Shown one piece after another: positions 9,159 through 18,760 of a DNA stretch of 64,000 nt (position 1 is its first letter; every line of letters starts with the position of its first letter). The position numbers and the translations under genes were made by a program. A model generated the notes under the pieces. That model saw nothing but the letters and a program-made list of their open reading frames with translations. It was not told the origin of the DNA and searched no databases. The DNA is from Sphingobacteriaceae bacterium. GTDB taxonomy: Bacteria > Bacteroidota > Bacteroidia > Sphingobacteriales > Sphingobacteriaceae. The stretch covers positions 62,001 to 126,000 of the forward strand of contig CAHJWG010000003.1 of NCBI GenBank assembly GCA_903642215.1, written 5' to 3'.

Positions 9159-10424
9159 ATGCCAACAGCCATTCAAGTAAAAAATCTTTCTAAAGCTTAT
9201 CAATTAGGGCAATTTGGTACAGGTACTATTTCAAGGGATTTGGAACGCTGGATTGCCCGGCTTCGTGGAAAAGAGGATCCATATTTAAAAATTGGTGAAA
9301 CGAACGATCGCACTAGTAAAGGAACAAGTGATATTGTATGGAGTTTAAAAGACTTAAATTTCTCTATTGAACAAGGTGATGCTGTTGGCATTATCGGCCG
9401 CAACGGTGCAGGTAAAAGCACTTTACTAAAGTTATTAAGCAGGGTTACTGCCCCTACTACAGGTAATATCAAAGTAAAAGGTCGGATTGCAAGTCTGCTG
9501 GAAGTGGGTACAGGCTTTCATCCGGAGTTGAGCGGACGTGAAAACATCTTTTTAAATGGCGCAATTTTAGGAATGCGCAAAAGAGAAATCACCAAAAAAT
9601 TTGATGAAATTGTTGATTTTGCCGGCATAGAGCGGTATGTTGATACACCGGTGAAACGTTATTCATCAGGCATGTATGTTCGTTTAGCTTTTGCTGTCGC
9701 AGCGCATTTGGAATCAGAAATTTTAATTGTTGATGAAGTTTTAGCAGTTGGCGATGCCGAATTTCAAAAAAAATGCTTGGGCAAAATGGGAGAAGTTAGC
9801 CAGGGAGAAGGTAGAACAGTTCTGTTTGTGAGCCATAATATGGCTTCTGTAAAACAGCTTTGTAAAAACGGAATTGTATTGGATAAAGGAAGTATCGGTT
9901 TGATTGGATCGGTAGAAAACGCCATACATTATTACAAAGAACAGGGAATTGTTAAAGAGAAAAAGACTTTAAAGGAATTGATTAAAGTGAAGCATTCGGC
10001 TTTAACAATTGATCATATTTTAATTAATCATCATACGGATGCTTCTATAGAAATAGCCGCTGAAGAAAATAGTTTGGAAATTGAGATCAATGGTTTTGCT
10101 GCTGAATCGTTGCAATTTAACATTGAACTGAAGATATTTACTTTAGAAGGCGTATTGGTATCGTTTTACAGTCCGGCCCATTTATATGCAGAGATATTGA
10201 CCATTGCAAAAGGTACCTTTACTTTTAAAGATCATTTACATATTCCTTCCAACTTTGTAAATGGTGAATATTATATGAATATTGAACTCGATTATCCGAA
10301 TATGGAAAGATATCTTACCATTGATGGAATTTCATTGGTTAAACATGGCCGGCTTACTGCAACCGGTAAAGATTTAACTTATAATGAATATGGTTTTTTT
10401 CTGATCAGCCGGAATGGAAAGTAA
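9159..10424 (+). CDS. Wzt-type ABC transporter ATPase for polysaccharide export
   Basis: 421 residues. The nucleotide-binding domain has Walker A GRNGAGKS (about residue 85), the ABC signature YSSGMYVRLAFAVA, Walker B ILIVDEVLAVGD and the switch His in FVSHNMASVKQL. The long insertion before Walker A and the GTGFHPELSGRENIFLNG segment mark the TagH/Wzt (teichoic acid/O-antigen) subfamily. Residues ~260-421 form a beta-rich C-terminal domain like the glycan-binding Wzt-C domain. Its permease partner (Wzm/TagG) is not in this window. The start of the next gene overlaps its end by 11 bp. Confidence 0.92.
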   Translation: MPTAIQVKNLSKAYQLGQFGTGTISRDLERWIARLRGKEDPYLKIGETNDRTSKGTSDIVWSLKDLNFSIEQGDAVGIIGRNGAGKSTLLKLLSRVTAPTTGNIKVKGRIASLLEVGTGFHPELSGRENIFLNGAILGMRKREITKKFDEIVDFAGIERYVDTPVKRYSSGMYVRLAFAVAAHLESEILIVDEVLAVGDAEFQKKCLGKMGEVSQGEGRTVLFVSHNMASVKQLCKNGIVLDKGSIGLIGSVENAIHYYKEQGIVKEKKTLKELIKVKHSALTIDHILINHHTDASIEIAAEENSLEIEINGFAAESLQFNIELKIFTLEGVLVSFYSPAHLYAEILTIAKGTFTFKDHLHIPSNFVNGEYYMNIELDYPNMERYLTIDGISLVKHGRLTATGKDLTYNEYGFFLISRNGK

Positions 10425-11352
10425 AGATTGGATTAAAAATTATAACAGGTTAAACAATTCCTTTCAAAAAACTTTAGTATTTAGAGTTGGCATACAAGCC
10501 GGACTATTCTCTGAAATTAACCACATGTTTCTTGCAATCTTGTATTGCTTAAAACATAATATCAAATTTGTATTATCTTCCGCAAATAGTAACTTTTCCT
10601 ATGAAAAAGGTTGGGTTGATTATTTCCTTCCTTTTTGCGAAGAAAGTGATTCCAAGTTACATCTTAAATATAATGCAAGAAGTTATCAGGTTAAGCCAAC
10701 TATTCCTAATATCATCAAAACAAAATTAGTTAGAAAATTATTAGGCGTTGATTTTTTAACACAAGATGTTTGGAATTTTATAAGAGATGCTAAATTCCAT
10801 AGTGAAACTTTTAATTTTCCGGAATTGGATATTTCCGGAAATTTAGTAAGTGCTTTGCAAATAGTTGTAAATCATATCTGGAATTTTCAACCAATAATAC
10901 AACGGGAAATAGATAACCGGATAAACACTCTAAACCTTCCTGCAAATTATATTGGCGTACATTTAAGAAGTGGTGATAAAGTATCAGAAGCCAAAATATC
11001 ATCAGCAAATACATATATCAATTACATAAAAAATGTAACTGAGTTAAAAGAGTTATTTGTGTTAACAGATGATTATAAAAATATCAAAGATATAAAACAA
11101 TCCTCTCCGGAATACAATACTTATACTTTTTGTGAGGAAAATGAGCAAGGCTTCAGCGAAGGTGCTTATAACAAGTTAAATAAAGAAGATAAGAAAAAGA
11201 TTACCTTAAAGCTGTTAATAGATACAGAAGTTTTGTACAAGTCTACAATTTTTGTAGGTACTTTCAGTTCCAATGTTGGTTTGTTTATTGGGATGAGAAG
11301 GAATGCTAATCTTTGGTACGGAATTGATGCTAACGAATGGCGGATGTGGTAA
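10414..11352 (+). CDS. GT23-like fucosyltransferase-fold protein
   Basis: 312 residues. YIGVHLRSGDKVSEA near residue 185 matches the HxRxGDKxxE GDP-fucose-binding motif of NodZ/FUT8-like (GT23) and related fucosyltransferases. VGTFSSNVGLFIGMRR near the C-terminus matches their conserved TFSSxxxxxA/G stretch. The N-terminus (FRVGIQAGLFSEINHMFLAILYCL) fits the start of this fold. GDP-fucose would come from gmd/fcl at the right end of the cluster. It overlaps the ABC ATPase gene by 11 bp. The specificity is inference; similarity judged from motifs only. Confidence 0.65.
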   Translation: MESKDWIKNYNRLNNSFQKTLVFRVGIQAGLFSEINHMFLAILYCLKHNIKFVLSSANSNFSYEKGWVDYFLPFCEESDSKLHLKYNARSYQVKPTIPNIIKTKLVRKLLGVDFLTQDVWNFIRDAKFHSETFNFPELDISGNLVSALQIVVNHIWNFQPIIQREIDNRINTLNLPANYIGVHLRSGDKVSEAKISSANTYINYIKNVTELKELFVLTDDYKNIKDIKQSSPEYNTYTFCEENEQGFSEGAYNKLNKEDKKKITLKLLIDTEVLYKSTIFVGTFSSNVGLFIGMRRNANLWYGIDANEWRMW

Positions 11353-11366
11353 TTAATTTGATAGTC

Positions 11367-11379
11367 ATGCTTCTTTTAT
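11367..11379 (-). repeat. Dispersed element TAAAAGAAGYA, copy
   Basis: ATGCTTCTTTTAT on the + strand, so ATAAAAGAAGCAT on the - strand. It lies in the 77-bp gap between the GT23-like and exostosin-family genes. See the findings for the whole family. Confidence 0.7.
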
Positions 11380-11432
11380 ACCTAAAAAATCATTATAAGT
11401 CTCAAATAAACTTATTGATCTTTTGCTGATTG

Positions 11433-12476
11433 ATGTTTAAACTTTATACAGGATCAGGTTATTCGGCAAAGTATGAAACAAATGAAATCATATTTCCATT
11501 GTCGCAAAATTCCTTAATTGTTGAACAACCGGAGCGGGCAGATTTTTTTGTTTTTCCGATTAATTATGAAAAACTCTACGGCTATAAAGAGCAGGATTAC
11601 AAACATTACAAGTACGAGCCGGAAGAAATTGAAACTTTAAAAACTACCCTTTCTTCCATAATAACTATGGCAAAAAACAACAATAAAAAAGTTATCATTT
11701 TTTATTATTTTGATCCAATTGAAAAAATTAGGATCGACAATGCTGTTGTTTTTCGTACCTCTTTATTAAATCATACAAAAGCTCTAAATGAATTTGCCAT
11801 GCCAGCTTATACAAAAGATTTAAAAAAACGAAAGGAAGTTGTTGATGAAAAATTGTGGTTAAAAAAAACTACTATTCCAACAATCGGATTTCGCGGACAA
11901 GCGGCACCCGTAAAACTTCCCACAAAATTGGCTATAAAAAGGCAGCTAAACGAAGCATTTAAACAAATGGGAATTGGTAAACAGTTTGATTTGCATTACA
12001 ACTTTGGTTATTTAGCGAGACGAGATGCAATGGTATCATGTTTAAATAACAAAAAGATTACCACAGATTTTACACTTACAACTTTAGAGCAAAGCTGGGA
12101 TCCGGTAAATAGTAAACTACCTTTTGTAAGTAATATATTTAATAACCAGTACAATCTCTGTGTAAGCGGACATGGTAATTACTCATTTAGATTATATGAA
12201 GTTTTAAGTGCAGGCCGGATCCCAATATTTATAAATACAGATTGTGTTTTACCTTTTGAAGAATTTATTGATTGGAAAAAACACGTAGTTTGGATAGAAG
12301 AAAAAGATGCAAACAGGGCAGATGAGTACGTTTTGGATTTTCATCAGTCTATCCATCCTGATGACTTTTTACAATTACAGAAAGATAACCGTGCGTTTTG
12401 GGAAAAACATTTAAGTAAAGAAGGTTTTTTTAAAAGTTTACATCAATACTTCCCAATTATAAAAGAACTGAAATAA
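11433..12476 (+). CDS. Exostosin-family (GT47) glycosyltransferase
   Basis: 347 residues. The C-terminal half has the exostosin (PF03016) core: NYSFRLYEVLSAGRIPIFINTDCVLPFEEFIDWKKHVVWIEE over about residues 245-290. This corresponds to the SxRxxExLxxGxIPVxxxxxxxLPF pattern that holds the nucleotide-sugar site. PTIGFRGQA precedes it. Exostosin-fold enzymes are common in large bacterial glycan loci. Start: TTG at 11430 is directly followed by ATG at 11433, which I prefer. Substrate unknown. Confidence 0.85.
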   Translation: MFKLYTGSGYSAKYETNEIIFPLSQNSLIVEQPERADFFVFPINYEKLYGYKEQDYKHYKYEPEEIETLKTTLSSIITMAKNNNKKVIIFYYFDPIEKIRIDNAVVFRTSLLNHTKALNEFAMPAYTKDLKKRKEVVDEKLWLKKTTIPTIGFRGQAAPVKLPTKLAIKRQLNEAFKQMGIGKQFDLHYNFGYLARRDAMVSCLNNKKITTDFTLTTLEQSWDPVNSKLPFVSNIFNNQYNLCVSGHGNYSFRLYEVLSAGRIPIFINTDCVLPFEEFIDWKKHVVWIEEKDANRADEYVLDFHQSIHPDDFLQLQKDNRAFWEKHLSKEGFFKSLHQYFPIIKELK

Positions 12477-12491
12477 GGTATTTTTTTTGCC

Positions 12492-12503
12492 ATAAAGAAG
12501 TAC
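12492..12503 (+). repeat. Dispersed element, degenerate copy
   Basis: ATAAAGAAGTAC, one A shorter than the consensus, in the 62-bp gap before the next GT2 gene. Assignment rests on position and near match only. Confidence 0.4.
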
Positions 12504-12538
12504 TTCCATCATCAATTTAACTAAACAAATTTTTGCTT

Positions 12539-13492
12539 ATGCAGAAAAAATTGCTAACTATCGGGATTCCAACCTATAATCGGGCAAATTATTTAGATCG
12601 GTGTTTAAACTCAATTATTTCGCAATTAGACGGAATAGAACAAAACATAGAATTGATCATTGCAAACAATGCTTCAACCGATCATACAAAAGAAATTATT
12701 ACCAGATACTCCGACAAAGCAAAAATAAGTTACTTTGAAAATAAAGTTAATTTAGGCCCTGATTCTACAAGTTCCTTGTGCTTTAGTAAAGCTACCGGAA
12801 AATACGTTTGGATTTTAGGTGATGATGAATTTTTGATAGACGGAAGTCTTAAAATTATTCTAAACCTTCTTGAAAATAAAAACTATGGCGATGTTTATTT
12901 GCACTGTATTCCGTTTCATAAAGAAGAAGAATTAAATCAAAATTCCGTATCTAATGTGCAGATTACTACCTTTAAAAATCCTTTAGAATTTATTGAAAAG
13001 ATACATTATTACGTTACATTTATTAGTGGAAATATTATTAATAAATCACTTCTTCCGGCTGATTTTACTTATCAAAAATATATGAATACAAATATCGTCC
13101 AGGTTTATTGGACGATAAAAGCAGTGTTTGCAGCAGCTGAAAATATTCTTGTTGAAACACCATTAATTGCAGCAAAACAAAATAACTCCGGAGGTTATCA
13201 GTTCGTTACAACTTTTGCTAAAAATTATAACTTCATCTTGAAATCCTTAATAAAGGAAAATTACAATAAAAAAATATTAGATATTACAAATGTTAACTTG
13301 ATTAAAAGTTATTTCCCCGCAAATATTATCAAGCTGTTATACTATGAAAATAGGTTTGATACAGAGAAACATTTTTCTGTACTATTAAATACTTTCTGGA
13401 AGTACAAAAGTTTTTGGGTTGAACTTTTTCCAATTTATTCGAAATATTGGATGAAAAAGATAATTGGTAAAAAAATAGTAAAACATTCATAA
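12539..13492 (+). CDS. GT2 family glycosyltransferase
   Basis: 317 residues, GT-A fold. LTIGIPTYNRANYLDRCLNSI, ANNASTDHTKEII and WILGDDEFLIDG (the DxD position, about residue 95) are typical of the Wzy-locus GT2 enzymes related to CpsI/WbbD. The middle and C-terminal regions are poorly conserved, as usual for acceptor domains. The in-frame TTG at 12533 would add two residues; the ATG at 12539 is preferred. Confidence 0.87.
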   Translation: MQKKLLTIGIPTYNRANYLDRCLNSIISQLDGIEQNIELIIANNASTDHTKEIITRYSDKAKISYFENKVNLGPDSTSSLCFSKATGKYVWILGDDEFLIDGSLKIILNLLENKNYGDVYLHCIPFHKEEELNQNSVSNVQITTFKNPLEFIEKIHYYVTFISGNIINKSLLPADFTYQKYMNTNIVQVYWTIKAVFAAAENILVETPLIAAKQNNSGGYQFVTTFAKNYNFILKSLIKENYNKKILDITNVNLIKSYFPANIIKLLYYENRFDTEKHFSVLLNTFWKYKSFWVELFPIYSKYWMKKIIGKKIVKHS

Positions 13493-13499
13493 TATTCCA

Positions 13500-14714
13500 T
13501 TGAAAATTTTATTGTTTGGAGATGCTCCTATGGCTTTAAATGAAGGAGGAATTAATCAAACCTTGTATAACCTATTTTCATTTATAAAGCCGGAAGATTT
13601 TTTGGGAATTACAGAAGTTGACCAAAAAAGCCTTTTAAAAATTGGTTCGACAGAACCTTACACGAACAGGTACAAAAGTTATAAACTTAACCGGATCAAT
13701 ATTCCGTTAAACAGGTTTACGAAACTTATATACCCAATAATTCAAAAGATAAACTTTTTTATTTTTCTCAAGAACAGTTATCAAAAGTTAAGAAATGAAA
13801 TCAGGCTTTTTGCGCCGGATATAATTATTTCCTGTTCAAATACTGCTTCCGGTATTTTAATGCATGATAAACTATTAAATATTAAAGAACTTAACTGCCC
13901 AATCATACCCTATTTTATGGATGATTGGATGTATAAAATTAAGCAGGATAATACAGGTAAACTTGTAGATAAAATCATTAAAAATACCTTACAAAAAAAC
14001 AAATATTGGATGATGATTAGTAAAGAACTAAAAGAAATTTTAGAAGAACGCTATGAGGCAAATCCGTCAAAAGTATTGTATATCAGAAACCCTGTAGATT
14101 TATCAGATGCACCTGTTAATAATATTTATCATAAAAATAATCCTTTTACAATTGCTTATGCAGGTGCATTATGGCCAATGCACTTTGATAGTTTTTACGC
14201 TTTTGCAAAAGCGGTAAAGCTTGTTAATAATAACCAAAATATACAATTAATTCTTTATACCCAAGAAAGCCAATGGAACTGGCGGAAAAATCAATTGGAA
14301 CCGCTTGGAGTTGTTTACAAAGGTCATTTGCCTTATAATCAAATACATCAAAAGCTAAACCAGGCAGATGCTTTGTTAATTACTGCTTCTTTTAACGAGG
14401 AAAATTATACGCATTCTAAAGCCTCTTTACAAACCAAGATTACAGATTATTGTAAATCTAAAAGGTTGATTATTAGTTGTGCTCCCTCCTACGCTGCTAA
14501 TAACAGCTTTTTAAAAGAGAACAATTGCGGGGTATGTATAGAAACAAATGATGAACATGAAATTGCAAACCAACTATCAGAAATTATAGCAAACATAGAA
14601 ACTTATCAAAAGTATGTAAGTAATGCCTGGAATATTTTACATTATTTTTCTAAAGAAATAGTCCATCAAAAAATAAAAGATTTTCTTTCATTAAGCATCC
14701 AGCAAGTTACTTAA
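13500..14714 (+). CDS. GT4-like glycosyltransferase without E-x7-E
   Basis: 404 residues, GT-B type. The N-terminus ILLFGDAPMALNEGGINQTLYNL is a glycine-rich acceptor loop. IRNPVDLSDAP and FTIAYAGALWPMH mark the linker and second Rossmann domain. At the donor site the usual E-x7-E is missing; instead SFNEENYTHSKASLQTKITDYCKSKRLIIS occupies this place (reader should treat this as the WcaI-like variant). TTG start 8 bp after the preceding stop; no upstream ATG is in frame close by. Sugar unknown. Confidence 0.8.
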   Translation: MKILLFGDAPMALNEGGINQTLYNLFSFIKPEDFLGITEVDQKSLLKIGSTEPYTNRYKSYKLNRINIPLNRFTKLIYPIIQKINFFIFLKNSYQKLRNEIRLFAPDIIISCSNTASGILMHDKLLNIKELNCPIIPYFMDDWMYKIKQDNTGKLVDKIIKNTLQKNKYWMMISKELKEILEERYEANPSKVLYIRNPVDLSDAPVNNIYHKNNPFTIAYAGALWPMHFDSFYAFAKAVKLVNNNQNIQLILYTQESQWNWRKNQLEPLGVVYKGHLPYNQIHQKLNQADALLITASFNEENYTHSKASLQTKITDYCKSKRLIISCAPSYAANNSFLKENNCGVCIETNDEHEIANQLSEIIANIETYQKYVSNAWNILHYFSKEIVHQKIKDFLSLSIQQVT

Positions 14715-14754
14715 TTAACCATTCTTACTTTATATATTTAATCAAAATTTATAA

Positions 14755-15660
14755 TTGATCGTTACAAGATTAATCAGTGGTTTAGGAAATCAGTTGTTAC
14801 AATATGCAATCGGCCGGCAATTATCTATTATAAAAGAAGTTCCTTTAAAATTAGATACTTCATTTTTTACAGATCAAAACCTGCGAAGTTATAAACTTGA
14901 TCATTTTAATATTGATGCACAAGTTGCAATTGAATCTGATATTAATCCTTTTAAAAAAGAAATTAAGCGATACCAGGATTTACATCAGCAAACCTCTATA
15001 TCAGCTAAAGTATATAGAAAACTGGAACCTGTTTTCTTCCCAAAGCATACAAAAAATTATTTTAAAGAATCAACTTGGTGGATTTTAGAACCAAACATTT
15101 TTAAAACGCCAAAAGATGTGTACATAGATGGTTACTGGCAGCATTATAAATATTTTGAAAATATGCCGGCTCAAATTTTTAAAGAATTAACTTTTAAAGA
15201 ACCTTTAAATGGTGAAGCAGAAAACTGGCAATCAAGAATTAAAAATGATCCGTTTTCCGTTGCTGTTCACATTCGCCGCGGAGATTACGTTACAGATTCT
15301 GGTGCCAATTATTTGATGGGTGTTTTACCTTTAACATATTATCAAAAAGCAATTAATTATATGGAGCAGAAAGTATTAAGTCCAACTTTTTACTTTTTTT
15401 CTGATGATTTGGATTGGGTAAAACAACATGTTAAAACTAATTCGCTAAATTATTATGTTTATAATAATCCTGATTATATTGATTTGAAATTAATGCAAAA
15501 TTGCAGTCATAATATAATTGCAAATAGTACTTTTAGCTGGTGGGGTGCAGTTTTAAATAGTAATCCTCATAAAGTTATTATTGCTCCTGATAAATGGTCG
15601 GCAATAGAAGATGTTAACAGAAACATTCATCTACAATTTCCTACTTGGATAAAATTGTAA
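14755..15660 (+). CDS. Alpha-1,2-fucosyltransferase (GT11)
   Basis: 301 residues, the usual GT11 length. The N-terminal SGLGNQLLQYAIGRQL and the central VAVHIRRGDYV (HxRRxD GDP-fucose motif, about residue 170) are diagnostic, as is the C-terminal STFSWWGAVLNSNPHKVIIAPDKW. It transfers L-fucose from GDP-fucose to a galactose or similar residue; GDP-fucose comes from gmd/fcl at 33339-35444. TTG start at 14755, since MIVTRLISGLGNQ begins exactly where GT11 proteins begin. Neighbouring genes are glycosyltransferases of the same unit. Confidence 0.93.
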   Translation: MIVTRLISGLGNQLLQYAIGRQLSIIKEVPLKLDTSFFTDQNLRSYKLDHFNIDAQVAIESDINPFKKEIKRYQDLHQQTSISAKVYRKLEPVFFPKHTKNYFKESTWWILEPNIFKTPKDVYIDGYWQHYKYFENMPAQIFKELTFKEPLNGEAENWQSRIKNDPFSVAVHIRRGDYVTDSGANYLMGVLPLTYYQKAINYMEQKVLSPTFYFFSDDLDWVKQHVKTNSLNYYVYNNPDYIDLKLMQNCSHNIIANSTFSWWGAVLNSNPHKVIIAPDKWSAIEDVNRNIHLQFPTWIKL

Positions 15661-15680
15661 CAGAACTTGAGTTTTTTATT

Positions 15681-15695
15681 GGTAAAAGAAGCATC
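15681..15695 (+). repeat. Dispersed element TAAAAGAAGYA, copy
   Basis: GGTAAAAGAAGCATC in the 73-bp gap between the GT11 gene and the following GT2 gene. Confidence 0.7.
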
Positions 15696-15733
15696 ATCAC
15701 AAGTAAATATAAATTGTATCTTGATTTCTTATA

Positions 15734-16738
15734 ATGGTTAATTTAGTTTCTGTTATTATCCCAAACTATAACCACGAAAAGTATTTAAACCAACGGATAG
15801 ATTCCATACTGAACCAGACTTATCAAAATTTTGAAATTATTATTTTAGATGATTGTTCTACAGATAACAGTAAAACTATAATTGAACAATATAGAAAAAA
15901 TTCCAAAGTTGAACAAATTGTTTATAATGCAAATAACTCTGGAAGTACATTTTTACAATGGGAAAAAGGCATTACATTAGCAAAGGGAGATTACATTTGG
16001 ATAGCCGAAAGTGATGATTTTTCGGATAATACTTTTTTAGAATCTTTAGTAAGTATTGCAAATAAAGATTCTAATGTTGGATTACTTTTTTGTGGTTCAA
16101 ATAAGGTTGATGAAAGAGGTATAAATATAGGTGAACTTGTACAAGATGTTTTTGATAACCAAAATGGTTATTATTTAAACAACGGATTTGAGGAATGCAG
16201 AAATGCTTTTTTTTTTCATCCGATCATTCCAAATGCTAGTGCTGTAATTTTTAAAAAAGAAAATTTTTATAAAGTAAATACTTCTTTTAAAGGATATAAA
16301 ATTTGTGGCGACTGGCAATTTTGGATTGACATCTGTTTTGATAATTACATAGTGTATTTACCAAAAAATTTAAATTATTTCAGACAATCCAACACTTCTG
16401 TTAGCCGTTCCAACCATCATAGAAAAGATACTTACAAAATTTTTTTGTTGGAAAAATTGAAAATTGGATTATATGCTTATCATAAAGTTGGAAAAAGAAT
16501 TTCCTTAAAGCAAAAAATAAAATACATAGATATATACTTGTTTAGTGTGTTATTAGAAGTATCCAGAAAACGAATTTCGCTTACTTTAAAGGAAATAAAA
16601 TTTATAACAAAATCGTTATTGTACTTGTCTCCCGCTTTTACACTTGTATTATTTAAATCTTCATTAAATGTTAGTTTGTTTGGATTTAAAAAAGTAATCA
16701 GAACGATTCAGGGAAAAACTATGATAAAAACAGTATGA
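15734..16738 (+). CDS. GT2 family glycosyltransferase, paralogue of 4204-5184
   Basis: 334 residues. VSVIIPNYNHEKYLNQRIDSI, LDDCSTDNSKTII, NNSGSTFLQWEKGI and AESDDFSD match the product of 4204-5184 block by block, and CGDWQFWIDI matches its GDW motif. The two genes probably arose by duplication within the cluster. The stop codon overlaps the next ATG (ATGA at 16735), and the last codons lie inside a copy of the dispersed element (GATAAAAACAGTAT, 16723-16736). Confidence 0.88.
   Translation: MVNLVSVIIPNYNHEKYLNQRIDSILNQTYQNFEIIILDDCSTDNSKTIIEQYRKNSKVEQIVYNANNSGSTFLQWEKGITLAKGDYIWIAESDDFSDNTFLESLVSIANKDSNVGLLFCGSNKVDERGINIGELVQDVFDNQNGYYLNNGFEECRNAFFFHPIIPNASAVIFKKENFYKVNTSFKGYKICGDWQFWIDICFDNYIVYLPKNLNYFRQSNTSVSRSNHHRKDTYKIFLLEKLKIGLYAYHKVGKRISLKQKIKYIDIYLFSVLLEVSRKRISLTLKEIKFITKSLLYLSPAFTLVLFKSSLNVSLFGFKKVIRTIQGKTMIKTV
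16723..16736 (+). repeat. Dispersed element, TAAAAACAGTA class, at gene junction
   Basis: GATAAAAACAGTAT spans the last codons of the GT2 gene and the ATG of the next gene. One of several copies of this class that coincide with a start codon. Confidence 0.6.
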
Positions 16739-17838
16739 ATGTTTTTTTAGTTTGTACAGGTTTAGGTCACATTAATCGTGGTTATGAATCTTTCACCAGA
16801 GAATGTTTTGATGCTTTAAAAGATGCTAAAGAATTTAAGCTTTACTTGATAAAAGGTGGTGGTAAAAGCATTAATAATGAAATTACATTACCCAATCTTC
16901 CCCGCATAAAAAAAACAGCAAATTTTTTAGCAAAGTGTTTTTCTACTGAAGCTTATACAATAGAACAGTTTACATTTTGCTTATCATTGCTTCCATTAAT
17001 TCTTTTTAAAAAGCCTGCTGTAATTTACTATAGTGATTTTAAATTAGGTACTTACTTGTGGCATATAAGAAAATTATTAAACCTAAGATACAAATTGCTT
17101 TTTTCTAACGGAGCACCAAATGGGCCACCTTTTAAAACAGAAGACCATGTGCAGCAACTGTCACCTGTTTATTTAGAACAAGCTATAAAACAAGGTGCAT
17201 CAGCAGAGATGCAAACATTGTTACCTTATGGTTTTGACATAAATATTGAGGAACGGCTTACAAGTTTAAATAAGAAAAATATCATTAGAGAACGTTTAGG
17301 ATTTTCTAATACTCAAAAAATAATACTTTCTATTGGAGCGGTAAATATGCATCATAAAAGAATGGATTACATTATTAATGAAACTGCCAAACTTGGATCA
17401 AACTATTACTTGATTATATTAGGGCAATTTGAAGTAGAAACGGAACAATTGATGTCTTTAGCCAAAAATAAATTATCAGGAAGGTGTACAATTGCTAATG
17501 TTTCCTTTAATCAGGTAAAAGATTATTATATTGCAGCAGATATATTTGTGTTAGCTTCTTTAAATGAAGGTTTTGGCCGGGTATTAATCGAAGCTTTAAG
17601 TTATGGTTTACCTTGTATCGTTCATGATTATATCAATGCCAGACAGGTTTTAGGTATACACGGGGTATATTTAAATATGCAAAAAGAAAATGAGTTAGCA
17701 CAATATTTAGATATAGAAAATCCACAATTGAATCATTTAAATTTAATACAAGATGTCTATAAATATTATTCTTGGGACAGTTTAAAAGATCATTATATAG
17801 AAATGATTGAAAAACTATCATCACAAATTTTTAAATAA
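16735..17838 (+). CDS. GT4 family glycosyltransferase
   Basis: 367 residues, GT-B fold. The N-terminal loop is GLGHINRGYESF; LPYGFDINIEERL and ILSIGAVNMHHKRMDYII mark the junction to the donor domain, and LNEGFGRVLIEALSYGLPCIVHD carries the E-x7-E pair (about residues 278-286). Translation is probably coupled to the upstream GT2 gene by the ATGA overlap. Family certain, sugar unknown. Confidence 0.88.
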   Translation: MNVFLVCTGLGHINRGYESFTRECFDALKDAKEFKLYLIKGGGKSINNEITLPNLPRIKKTANFLAKCFSTEAYTIEQFTFCLSLLPLILFKKPAVIYYSDFKLGTYLWHIRKLLNLRYKLLFSNGAPNGPPFKTEDHVQQLSPVYLEQAIKQGASAEMQTLLPYGFDINIEERLTSLNKKNIIRERLGFSNTQKIILSIGAVNMHHKRMDYIINETAKLGSNYYLIILGQFEVETEQLMSLAKNKLSGRCTIANVSFNQVKDYYIAADIFVLASLNEGFGRVLIEALSYGLPCIVHDYINARQVLGIHGVYLNMQKENELAQYLDIENPQLNHLNLIQDVYKYYSWDSLKDHYIEMIEKLSSQIFK

Positions 17839-17886
17839 CTAAACATTTATAGAATAAGAATATTAAAACAAAATAATGCTTTTAAA

Positions 17887-18759
17887 ATGAAAATCGCTTA
17901 CATTATACTTGTTCACAAAAACCCAAAGCAAGTTGCCAGATTGATAAATAAATTAAACACGGAAAATACTGTTTTTTCAATACATGTTGACTATAATGCA
18001 AATATAGAAGATTTCAAAAAAGAAATTTTATCTAAGAATCCTGACAATATTAGTTTTTTGGAAAAAAGATTTAAGCCAAAATGGGGAGGATTTAATACAA
18101 TTAAAGCAGCAGTTGAACTTATTAATTCTGTTTTAATATATCATCCTAAAAGCATAGTATATATTAGTGGACAAGATTATCCTATCATGAACAATATAAG
18201 TATTGAGAAATATTTAAAAAAATATGAAGGAATAGCACTAATAGAGTACGAACCTGAAAATCACGATCTCAAAAAAGTTAACAATATAAACCGTTATTAT
18301 TTTGCTGACTATTTCAATTATAACAAAAAAGGCTTATTTAATCCAAAAGAAATTCCATTTTTAGCAAGAATACTAACTAAACTACTTCCTAAAAGAATAT
18401 TTTTGAAAGGAGTTAAACCTTTTGTAGGACGACAATGGTTCATTTTACCTTTTGATATTGCCGAATTTATTGTTAAAGAATACAATAAAAACAAAACATT
18501 AAAAGATTTTTATAAATATACTATCCATTCTGCTGAAATGTATTTTCAAACACTATTACTTAATTCAAAGTATGCTAATCGTGTTGCAAATTTACGAACT
18601 GTTTTTGCCGACTATAATGCCCCTAACCCCATAATTTGGAAAGCAGAAGACATAGATATTTTAAAATCTCAAGACAAACCTTTCGCGAGGAAATTTGATA
18701 GTAAAGTTGATAGTAAAATACTTGATCTAATTGATATAGAAATTTTAGATAAAGAGTAA
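17887..18759 (+). CDS. GT14 core-2/I-branching-type glycosyltransferase
   Basis: 290 residues. IAYIILVHKNPKQVARLINKL, FSIHVDYN, KPKWGGFNTIKAAVELI, YISGQDYPI and FVGRQWFILP are in the order seen in the Branch family (PF02485, GT14). Eukaryotic members are beta-1,6-GlcNAc or xylosyl transferases; bacterial members occur in polysaccharide loci with unknown donors. HSAEMYFQTLL provides the probable catalytic Glu. It is followed by a perfect AT-only palindrome. Confidence 0.88.
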   Translation: MKIAYIILVHKNPKQVARLINKLNTENTVFSIHVDYNANIEDFKKEILSKNPDNISFLEKRFKPKWGGFNTIKAAVELINSVLIYHPKSIVYISGQDYPIMNNISIEKYLKKYEGIALIEYEPENHDLKKVNNINRYYFADYFNYNKKGLFNPKEIPFLARILTKLLPKRIFLKGVKPFVGRQWFILPFDIAEFIVKEYNKNKTLKDFYKYTIHSAEMYFQTLLLNSKYANRVANLRTVFADYNAPNPIIWKAEDIDILKSQDKPFARKFDSKVDSKILDLIDIEILDKE

Positions 18760-18760
18760 A

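Noticed and set aside
9200-9472. 90-codon frame antisense to the Wzt ATPase
   Set aside because: Lies wholly inside the conserved Walker A region of a certain gene; the translation has no recognisable features.
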